DNA from: Bacilli bacterium
GTDB taxonomy: Bacteria; Bacillota_I; Bacilli_A; RFN20; CAG-288
Direction: 5' to 3'
NCBI GenBank assembly: GCA_022780765.1
Contig: JALEUS010000068.1
Location: forward strand, 1 to 35,827
Length of the DNA: 35,827 nucleotides
Part shown: positions 1 to 7,728 of the stretch, one piece after another
Position numbering within the stretch: the stretch's first letter is position 1
Layout: the number at the start of each line of letters is the position of its first letter
Notes under the pieces: model-generated
What the model was told of the DNA's origin: nothing
The model's input: the letters and a program-made list of their open reading frames with translations, nothing else
Databases searched by the model: none
Position numbers and translations under genes: made by a program

Positions 1-58
1 CACTTGCTTTATATTCCTTCACATACTCAAGACGTTCACGATCAGTAAACTTGTTCAT
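1..58 (-). CDS. 5' end of a gene cut by the window edge; N-terminus MNKFTDRERLEYVKEYKAS..., weakly similar to HTH transposase OrfA-type N-termini
   Basis: cat at 56-58 (ATG on minus) preceded on the minus strand by a GGAGGAAAA-type RBS at about 66-75; only 19 codons visible. Confidence 0.4.
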   Translation of the reverse strand, partial: MNKFTDRERLEYVKEYKAS

Positions 59-181
59 TTCTTGTTTTCCTCCATGGAATGAGGATAACAAATCAGAATT
101 CAATTTCCCGAACAACCAAAGTGTCCTGAATTGACGTATACCTAAAAACAAGGCTCAACAAAGGAAAAACTGCCAATAAAT

Positions 182-217
182 AAAAAAAAATGAGCTTTTC
201 AGCCCATTTTTGCAGTT
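182..217 (-). terminator. Rho-independent terminator downstream of udk/tRNA-Ala
   Basis: Minus strand AATGGGCT-GAAA-AGCTCATT hairpin (one G-U) followed by a T-rich run (TTTTTTTTTATTTA). Confidence 0.65.
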
Positions 218-258
218 TTTCGCATATTCCACTTTGTATCAAAGTATGTATACGATTA

Positions 259-334
259 TGGTGGACCTGAAGGGGGTCGAACCCTCGACCTTCTCCATGC
301 CATGGAGACGCTCTCCCAACTGCGCTACAGGCCC
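259..334 (-). tRNA. tRNA-Ala (anticodon GGC), CCA encoded
   Basis: Minus strand GGGCCTG...CAGGTCC acceptor stem, anticodon stem TCTCC/GGAGA around loop ATGGCAT, T-loop TTCGACC, 3' ACCA. Confidence 0.95.
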
Positions 335-381
335 AAAACCATCAACTATGATAATATATTATTAATCGATTTGTCAACAGA

Positions 382-1080
382 TTATTCTTTTGAAAAAACT
401 GATGATAAAAGCTCTTCTGTAAACTCGTTATTAGCATGGTACATGTGATCTATTCCATCTGTAGCCATGATCAGTTCATTTTTAAACACGCAGGTTAATA
501 CTTCAATGGATGCATTAGCAACTCCATCATCATTATTGACAATAATATCAGCATAATTTGATGATGGCTCAACTATCTCTTTATACATAGGTGCAACAGT
601 CTTTAGATACTGAGAGACGATGTTCTCATAACTTCTTTTTCTCTCCAGATGATCTCTTATAAATCTTCTTAAAAATCTGACTTCTGGAGATGCTTTGATA
701 AACACTTTTAGATGAGCCATGTCTCTTAATTTCTTGTCGACAAGTGCCATTATTCCTTCGACGATAACGAGTTCTTTAGGTTGGATGATCTCTACTTTAG
801 ATGAACGGTTATGAATCTTATAATCGTATACTGGTTTTTCAATGGTTTTCCCATGTCTTAAATCATCTATCTGTTTTCTCATCAGCTTCCAATCAAAGGC
901 TTTCGGATGATCGTAGTTCTCTTTGATACGTTCTTCCATAGGCATGTTTGTCTGGTCTTTATAGTAGTCATCTATGGTGATCTTTGTCACCTTATCAATC
1001 CCGATATTATTTATAACCTTATCGGTAACATAAGATTTTCCAGATGAAGAACCACCACCTACCAGTATTAATCTTGTCAT
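382..1080 (-). CDS. udk: Uridine kinase (phosphoribulokinase/uridine kinase family)
   Basis: N-terminal P-loop GGGSSSGKS, TIDDYYKDQTNM, NYDHPKAFDW, YDYKIHNR, VIVEGIMAL motifs. Confidence 0.88.
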   Translation of the reverse strand: MTRLILVGGGSSSGKSYVTDKVINNIGIDKVTKITIDDYYKDQTNMPMEERIKENYDHPKAFDWKLMRKQIDDLRHGKTIEKPVYDYKIHNRSSKVEIIQPKELVIVEGIMALVDKKLRDMAHLKVFIKASPEVRFLRRFIRDHLERKRSYENIVSQYLKTVAPMYKEIVEPSSNYADIIVNNDDGVANASIEVLTCVFKNELIMATDGIDHMYHANNEFTEELLSSVFSKE

Positions 1081-1226
1081 AAAAGCACCTCGTTTCTATA
1101 TTATTATAGGTATAAGAAAAATCTAAAAAAGACTTTATTTTTAATCAAATTTGTAATATAATGATAATCCCAAGAAAAGGGTCTTAAAGTGGATAGTTTT
1201 CTTCGGTAATGAAAGGAGGTATAAAG

Positions 1227-1487
1227 ATGAGCACTAAAAAAAGTTTATTTGCTGGTTTGAGTCTGATCGCTAGTTTATCTTTGACGAGTTTAATAAACAA
1301 TACCGCATCACAAGTACCTCAAGCTGACAATGAAGTTATCGAAAAAAAAGATGGTGAGATCCATCCTGTCACCGATGTTGTAAACCAGGTCACTATCAAG
1401 AAAGAAAGCGATAAGAAGGTTGAAGAGACCTCCTGGGTTAAAACAGACGGTAACATCAATTTGAAAGATACTGAAAAGTTGTTCTAA
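1227..1487 (+). CDS. Small secreted/hypothetical protein with N-terminal signal-like hydrophobic segment
   Basis: AAAGGAGG RBS at 1210-1217 favours ATG 1227 over track start 1209; MSTKKSLFAGLSLIASLSLTSL signal-like N-terminus. Confidence 0.6.
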   Translation: MSTKKSLFAGLSLIASLSLTSLINNTASQVPQADNEVIEKKDGEIHPVTDVVNQVTIKKESDKKVEETSWVKTDGNINLKDTEKLF

Positions 1488-1499
1488 AAGGTAAGTAAA

Positions 1500-1541
1500 A
1501 CAGGATCAGTGCTTCTCACTTCAGCATCTGGTCCTTTTTTA
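1500..1541 (+). terminator. Rho-independent terminator
   Basis: AGGATCAG...CTGGTCCT hairpin followed by TTTTTT. Confidence 0.7.
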
Positions 1542-1670
1542 TTGTCTTAAAAATCAAAAAACAGTTAACTGTTGAAACTGATTCTTTTTCACTTGTTTCA
1601 AGCTATTCTGATATGTTTAAAAAGATCTTTTTTAAATGTATAATAATACTATGAAAGGACTTACATAGAT

Positions 1671-3125
1671 ATGAAATATGATGTCATTATTATCGGTGCC
1701 GGCATAACTGGAAACAGCATCGCTTTTGAATTATCAAAATACAAGCTTAAAGTAGCCGTCATCGATAAAGAGAACGATGTTGCAAATGCGACCACTAAAG
1801 CAAACTCTGGAATAATCCATGGTGGTTACGATCCGATAAAAAACACCTATATGGCTAGATGCAATGTCATCGGAAACAGAAAGACAAGAGAGTTAGCTAA
1901 AAAACTCAATGTTCATATAAAGAACATAGGTTCACTGGTGGTAGGAAGAAAAGATAAAGATAAAGAAAAGATAGATGAACTATACGAAAGAGGAATTACA
2001 AATGGTGTTCCTGGACTGTCGATAATCGATGGAAAAGAACAGATTCATCTCCTTGAGAAAAATCTTCAAGATGATATTGACTACGCTCTATTATGTACTA
2101 GCGCCTGCATTATCTCCCCTTGGGAATATGCTTTAGCTTTAGCATACACTGCTAAAGTAAACGGAACTGATTTCTTCCTTGATGAAGAGGTCACCGACAT
2201 CGATAAAACAGAATCAGGTTTTAGAATTAAAACTTCAAAAAATGAGTATCAGTCTGATTTCATTTTCAATTGTGCAGGACTGTACGCTGATAAAATATTT
2301 GATCTAGCTTTGAAAGATGCTAAAGAAGAATCATTTAAGATCACCCCTGTAAAAGGTGAGTACTATCTGCTTGATAAAGATCAGGGAGACATCGTCTCAC
2401 ATGTCATCTTCCAGATACCTAGCGAAAAAGGAAAAGGAGTTCTTGTTTCTCCTACAGTGCACGGAAATCTCATAATTGGTCCGGATGCTTTAGAGATTGA
2501 AGATAAAGATGATGTCTCAAACACCTACTCAGGTCTCTCTTTTGTCAAAGAGAGTTCAAAGCAGTCAGTTAAAAACATCAACTTCGCTTCAAATATCAGA
2601 AACTTCACTGGTATAAGAGCAACGATCAAAGGATGTGATGATTTCTATATTAAAGAGAGCAAGACCCTACCTAGATTCATCAATTTTGCAGGAATAAAAA
2701 GTCCAGGTCTGTCATCTGCAATAGAGTTCGGTACGATAGCTGTCTCTTTTATAAGAGGAAGAAAAAGACTCGATAAAAAGAAACATTTCACCTTATATCC
2801 TCTTCCTACTTTCTTTAAAGATTTAAAAGAGAGCGAGAAGATCAAACTTCTTAAAAAGGATCCGGATTACGGAGAGGTCATCTGTCGCTGTGAGACAGTA
2901 ACCTTAGGTGAGATAAAAAAAGCGATAGATGCTCCAATAGGTGCAAGAAGTATCGATGGAATAAAAAGAAGAACCAATGCAGGAATGGGAAGATGTCAAG
3001 GAGGATTCTGTTCTCATAAAGTTTTCTCTATCTTGAAGAAAAAACTGAATCTTCCTTTTGATGAGGTATATCAGGATAAGACAGGTTCACAGATAGTCTT
3101 ATTTAAAACCAAAGGAGGAAAGTGA
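1671..3125 (+). CDS. glpA: FAD-dependent glycerol-3-phosphate dehydrogenase GlpA-like, with C-terminal BFD-like [2Fe-2S] domain
   Basis: N-terminal DVIIIGAGITGNSIAFELSKY FAD-binding motif; C-terminal VICRCETVTLGEI...RTNAGMGRCQGGFC; followed by glpK. Confidence 0.85.
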   Translation: MKYDVIIIGAGITGNSIAFELSKYKLKVAVIDKENDVANATTKANSGIIHGGYDPIKNTYMARCNVIGNRKTRELAKKLNVHIKNIGSLVVGRKDKDKEKIDELYERGITNGVPGLSIIDGKEQIHLLEKNLQDDIDYALLCTSACIISPWEYALALAYTAKVNGTDFFLDEEVTDIDKTESGFRIKTSKNEYQSDFIFNCAGLYADKIFDLALKDAKEESFKITPVKGEYYLLDKDQGDIVSHVIFQIPSEKGKGVLVSPTVHGNLIIGPDALEIEDKDDVSNTYSGLSFVKESSKQSVKNINFASNIRNFTGIRATIKGCDDFYIKESKTLPRFINFAGIKSPGLSSAIEFGTIAVSFIRGRKRLDKKKHFTLYPLPTFFKDLKESEKIKLLKKDPDYGEVICRCETVTLGEIKKAIDAPIGARSIDGIKRRTNAGMGRCQGGFCSHKVFSILKKKLNLPFDEVYQDKTGSQIVLFKTKGGK

Positions 3126-3126
3126 T

Positions 3127-4392
3127 ATGAAAGAGCACTCTTTAATTGTTGTTGGAGGAGGTCCTGCTGGTTTAGCTGCTGCTTTTAGTGCCTACCAAGA
3201 AGGAGTTAAAGACATCCTCATCATCGAAAGAGATGATAAGTTAGGAGGAATACTGAATCAGTGCATCCACAACGGATTTGGTCTTCATCGTTTCAAAGAA
3301 GAACTCACAGGTCCGGAGTATGCTTACAGATATGAACAACTTGTTAAAAACACTGACATTAAAGTGCTTCTCAACTCGATGGTCATAAACATCAGTGAGA
3401 ATAGAGAGATGACCGTTTTAAGCAGAGATGAAGGTCTCCTTTCACTTAAAGGTAAAGCAATTGTTCTAGCTATGGGATGCAGAGAGAGAACACGCGGAGC
3501 TATATCTATCCCAGGAGATAGAGTAGCTGGTATCTTTACAGCTGGAACAGCTCAGAGGTACATGAACATATCTGGTTACTCGGTAGGAAAAAACGTAGTT
3601 ATCTTAGGCTCTGGTGACATAGGACTCATCATGGCAAGAAGAATGACTCTAGAAGGAAGCAAAGTACTAGCTGTCGTTGAACTGTGTCCTTACTCAAACG
3701 GACTTAACAGAAACATAGTCCAGTGTTTAAATGACTTTGATATTCCTCTTTACTTAAAGCATACGATAACTGATATAAAAGCAGATGAGAGACACTGCAG
3801 AGTAAAAGAGGTGACGATAGCTAAAGTCGATGATAACAATCAGCCGATTAAGGGAAGTGAGATACACATTGCCTGCGATACTGTCCTTCTTTCAGTAGGT
3901 CTGATCCCTGAAAATGAGCTATCTAAAAAAGCAGGTGTAGATTTAGATAAAAAAACCAAAGGACCTATTGTAGATGACACCTTACAGACATCGATTGAAG
4001 GTATCTTTGCCTGCGGTAATGTTTTGCAGGTACACGATTTAGTAGACAACGTATCACAGGAAGCTCAAAAAGCAGGCAAGAACGCAGCTAGATACATAAA
4101 GGAAGGAAAAAGAAAGATAGATAGAACCGTTAAACTGGAGTTTAACGATAACATCTCCTATATCTGTCCACAGATAATAAATGTCACAGATTCAACAGAT
4201 GATATCGATGTCTTCTTCAGAGTGAAAAAACCGATTGAAAACTGCTTCATTGAAATAAAAAGTTCGACTGCAAGAAGAATAAAGAAAATAAAACTGATAC
4301 CTAGTGAGATGGAGAAAATCACTATCAAAAAAGATGAGATAATTACTTCTCCTTCTCTTTCAATCAGCGTGGAGGCAATACAAGATGATTAA
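3127..4392 (+). CDS. FAD/NAD(P)-dependent oxidoreductase, partner of GlpA-like protein
   Basis: VVGGGPAGLAAAFSA and VVILGSGDIGLIMARRM dinucleotide-binding motifs; GIFACGNV motif; operonic position. Confidence 0.85.
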   Translation: MKEHSLIVVGGGPAGLAAAFSAYQEGVKDILIIERDDKLGGILNQCIHNGFGLHRFKEELTGPEYAYRYEQLVKNTDIKVLLNSMVINISENREMTVLSRDEGLLSLKGKAIVLAMGCRERTRGAISIPGDRVAGIFTAGTAQRYMNISGYSVGKNVVILGSGDIGLIMARRMTLEGSKVLAVVELCPYSNGLNRNIVQCLNDFDIPLYLKHTITDIKADERHCRVKEVTIAKVDDNNQPIKGSEIHIACDTVLLSVGLIPENELSKKAGVDLDKKTKGPIVDDTLQTSIEGIFACGNVLQVHDLVDNVSQEAQKAGKNAARYIKEGKRKIDRTVKLEFNDNISYICPQIINVTDSTDDIDVFFRVKKPIENCFIEIKSSTARRIKKIKLIPSEMEKITIKKDEIITSPSLSISVEAIQDD

Positions 4393-4729
4393 AGAACTTA
4401 TCTGCATCAACTGTCCAAGAGGATGCCAAGTAAAAATAGACACCGATACAAAAGAGGTCACCGGCAACTATTGCAAGAGAGGTGAAGAGTATGCGATAAC
4501 AGAAATAACCTGTCCTAAGAGAACTTTGACAACATCTATGAGAGTTGAAGATGAGGACACTTTGATATCTGTAAGAACAGATAAACCTCTTCCCAAAGAA
4601 CTGCTTTTCAAAGCTATGGAAATAATAAATAAGACGGTCATAAAAAAACCAGTGAAGATGAATCAGATACTGATAGAGAACATACTTGATAGCGGTGTTA
4701 ACATCATCTCAACAAAGGAGATGAAATGA
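4385..4729 (+). CDS. DUF1667 domain protein
   Basis: [12 protein letters not shown]...[26 protein letters not shown] cysteine pattern and size; located between the FAD oxidoreductase and glpK; overlaps the upstream CDS by 8 nt. Confidence 0.8.
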   Translation: MIKELICINCPRGCQVKIDTDTKEVTGNYCKRGEEYAITEITCPKRTLTTSMRVEDEDTLISVRTDKPLPKELLFKAMEIINKTVIKKPVKMNQILIENILDSGVNIISTKEMK

Positions 4730-4730
4730 C

Positions 4731-6230
4731 ATGTTAGATAAAAGAAGATACATCATCTCTCTTGATCAGGGAACGACTTCTTCTCGTGCAGTTCTGTTTG
4801 ATAACAGAGCAAATATTGTCCAGGTAGTTCAAAAGGAATTCAAACAGATGTTTCCTCAACCTGGATATGTTGAGCACGATCCATTAGAGATATACGCTAG
4901 TCAGTACTCGGTGATGATTGAAGCTATTGCCCAGTCAGGAATACAACCTAAACACATCCTTGCAATAGGGATCACAAATCAGAGAGAGACGACAATAATC
5001 TGGGATAAAAGAACAGGAAAACCTATTTACAACGCTATTGTCTGGCAGTGTAGAAGAACAGCGAAGATCGTCAACAAAGTAAGAGAGGACGGTCTTGAAA
5101 AATACATACTTGATAACACCGGTCTTGTTTTGGATGCCTATTTCTCAGCAACAAAGATCAAGTGGATCTTAGATAATGTGGAGGGAGCTAAAGAGGAAGC
5201 GAAAAAAGGAAATCTCCTCTTTGGAACAGTGGACACCTGGCTTGTGTGGAAACTGACTAATGGGAAGGTTTTTAAAACAGATTACTCTAATGCTTCAAGA
5301 ACGATGCTGTTTAATATAAATACATTGAAGTGGGATGAAAAGCTTCTCTCTTACTTCGATATACCTTTATCGATGCTGCCTGAGGTCTGTCCATCAAGTG
5401 ACATCTATGGAACTGTCTCTCTTTTTGATGTCGAGATACCAATAGCATCAATCTGTGGAGATCAGCAGTCAGCTTTATTTGGACAAGGATGCTTTGAAAA
5501 AGGAGAGAGCAAGACAACCTATGGAACTGGATGCTTCATGCTTTCTAACATTGGAAACAAACCAATACTATCAAAAAATAGACTTGTCACAACCATTGCT
5601 GCTACCACTGAGAAGAATAAACCTTACTACGCTATTGAAGGTTCAGTCTTCGTCGGAGGGGCTATCATCCAGTGGGTCAGAGATCAGCTTCGCTTCATAC
5701 TCGATGCAAGCGATTCAGAGTACTTTGCAAATAAAGTAGAAGATAATCAAGGTGTTTATATCGTCCCTGCTTTCACAGGTTTAGGAGCACCTTACTGGGA
5801 TATGTACGCCAGAGGAACAATCTTTGGAGTAACAAGAGGAACAAATAGAAATCATCTGATAAGAGCAGCATTAGAATCTATTGCTTACCAGGTGAACGAT
5901 CTTATTGACGCGATGAAAAAAGATACTGATATAGATATAAAATCGATGAGAGTCGATGGCGGAGCATCTAGAAACAACTTTTTGATGCAGTTTCAAAGCG
6001 ATATATCTAATATCGATGTTATCAAAACTAATATTGAGGAGTCAACAGCTTTAGGTGTCTACTATCTTGCAGGATTAAAAGTAGGAATGTTCTCAGATTT
6101 AAATGAGATAAAAGAAATCATCAAAATCAAAAAAACCTTCTCTCCCAAGATGAGCCAGGAGAAGAGAAAAGAGTATTTAAACAAGTGGCATAAAGCTGTC
6201 AGAATGTGTCAGGGATGGGAAGAGGATTAA
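4731..6230 (+). CDS. glpK: Glycerol kinase
   Basis: [63 protein letters not shown] motifs. Confidence 0.97.
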   Translation: MLDKRRYIISLDQGTTSSRAVLFDNRANIVQVVQKEFKQMFPQPGYVEHDPLEIYASQYSVMIEAIAQSGIQPKHILAIGITNQRETTIIWDKRTGKPIYNAIVWQCRRTAKIVNKVREDGLEKYILDNTGLVLDAYFSATKIKWILDNVEGAKEEAKKGNLLFGTVDTWLVWKLTNGKVFKTDYSNASRTMLFNINTLKWDEKLLSYFDIPLSMLPEVCPSSDIYGTVSLFDVEIPIASICGDQQSALFGQGCFEKGESKTTYGTGCFMLSNIGNKPILSKNRLVTTIAATTEKNKPYYAIEGSVFVGGAIIQWVRDQLRFILDASDSEYFANKVEDNQGVYIVPAFTGLGAPYWDMYARGTIFGVTRGTNRNHLIRAALESIAYQVNDLIDAMKKDTDIDIKSMRVDGGASRNNFLMQFQSDISNIDVIKTNIEESTALGVYYLAGLKVGMFSDLNEIKEIIKIKKTFSPKMSQEKRKEYLNKWHKAVRMCQGWEED

Positions 6231-7726
6231 TCCTTGTGCACCTTGTGACAGCGAGGGCAGATAAATGAATTTTTATCTGCTATCTGAGTGATGTTTCGAT
6301 AATGATAATAACTCTCATTATCTATCTCTTCTTTATTTGCTGTTATTGAGAAGTGATGTATTTTACTCTCGTAATAATCCACATCTTCAATAGGACAGTG
6401 CTTCTTTTTGATGGATGTGAAACAGGAAGGACAGAAGTACTCATCATGTCCTATTTTCTGAAGCTCTTCTCCGCAGAAAGGACAAACATCGAAGACTATC
6501 GATGAGTAGATCATTCCTTTTAAAAGTATCTGCTGTATTCTTCTAAAAGAATTCAAATTGTTTATAGACAGGTATATAGAATCATCTCTGCTCTCATAAA
6601 AAGGAAGAAGATAATTAACTTCATCGTACTTGAGAAGATGTCTTATCGTCAGATTTCTTCTGTTTTCAATCACCTCTTTTGAAAAAGGAAGAAGAAGTAT
6701 CCTGTACTCTTTCTCCTTGTAGAAAGTCAAAAGAAAACCTTCATTATCTTCAATCGTCTTTATATTCAATCTGTAACTTTTGTACTTGAGGTTGATATCA
6801 AGTTGTTCAGTGTCGATTATTCCATCGTCTTCAGGAGTAAAGGAGAAGTTGATACTTGAAAACAGAATAAGGCACATGCAGTAGTTGAAGTAGCTTTTAA
6901 AAAACTCATCATCGTAGATGATCTTATCTTCTTTTACAACTTTCTCCCTGTGAAAGAATAAAGCTAATTTGAACATGCGATGATAGTCTTTCTGCATGTT
7001 GAGGATATTGGTGCTCTTGAGTTTGACGTTTTTTGCGAGCTTGTAATTTCTTCTGTAGATAGGTCTATTTAACTGACAAGATATTCTCTTTTGACAATCA
7101 AGAAGAGAATTTATTAGCTTGATAGCTTTGATAGCATCCTTATTAAAATTTCTCACATATGAGGTATGAAGCTTTGCTAAAGCAAGATAAAACTGAAGAT
7201 GATCTGCTTTATCTAAATAGTTCATCTGAATGGTGCTTGAGTTATCAAGAAGATCTTTCATCATCCTGATATTCATCTTTAAAAAGCTTAAAATATTGTT
7301 GACAGTGTTAACAAAGAGAACATTCTCATATATCGAGTAGTTATCGAGATAGATTCTCGTTAAAAGATTTCTTGGGACAGCTTGCTCATCTTTGATATCC
7401 TGCCAGTTTTCAGGATGCATAGCTAGGTGAGTGATGGTCTTATTATCGATTGTTCGGCAAGCTTCAGTAGGCACTATATCCTCTTCTTCTTTCAGATGTA
7501 TCACCGGTTTTTTAAATATTCTCTCAATGCTAGGTATGGTCCTGTTTATCTTTTCAAAGATGCTGTAGACCTCATCGATATTCACACTGTTAGCAGATGA
7601 TAAAAAGAGATTGATATTGTTTCCAGTCTGATAATCAAACTCCAGAAAAGAGAGCTTTTTATGTTCTTTTAAAAACTCATTTAAAGGTCTGTATAGAGAT
7701 AGGAGAGAATTATCGATTGAAGACAT
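6227..7726 (-). CDS. DUF2357/McrC N-terminal-like protein with C-terminal zinc-ribbon motifs; partner of the upstream AAA+ protein
   Basis: [31 protein letters not shown] resembles the DUF2357-type 'R...LTR...DNYDTYENRFVK' block; C-terminal CPFC, CPSC and CPRC pairs; starts 2 nt after the AAA+ gene ends. Confidence 0.6.
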   Translation of the reverse strand: MSSIDNSLLSLYRPLNEFLKEHKKLSFLEFDYQTGNNINLFLSSANSVNIDEVYSIFEKINRTIPSIERIFKKPVIHLKEEEDIVPTEACRTIDNKTITHLAMHPENWQDIKDEQAVPRNLLTRIYLDNYSIYENVLFVNTVNNILSFLKMNIRMMKDLLDNSSTIQMNYLDKADHLQFYLALAKLHTSYVRNFNKDAIKAIKLINSLLDCQKRISCQLNRPIYRRNYKLAKNVKLKSTNILNMQKDYHRMFKLALFFHREKVVKEDKIIYDDEFFKSYFNYCMCLILFSSINFSFTPEDDGIIDTEQLDINLKYKSYRLNIKTIEDNEGFLLTFYKEKEYRILLLPFSKEVIENRRNLTIRHLLKYDEVNYLLPFYESRDDSIYLSINNLNSFRRIQQILLKGMIYSSIVFDVCPFCGEELQKIGHDEYFCPSCFTSIKKKHCPIEDVDYYESKIHHFSITANKEEIDNESYYHYRNITQIADKNSFICPRCHKVHKD

Positions 7727-7728
7727 CT

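Noticed and set aside
2645-2845. 66-aa minus-strand ORF inside glpA-like gene
   Set aside because: Antisense to a well-supported CDS, no RBS or domain signal.
3840-4049. 69-aa minus-strand ORF within FAD oxidoreductase
   Set aside because: Antisense shadow ORF of a strong CDS.
5311-5739. ORFs 5311..5517(-) and 5455..5739(+) within glpK
   Set aside because: Alternate frames of a highly conserved gene.
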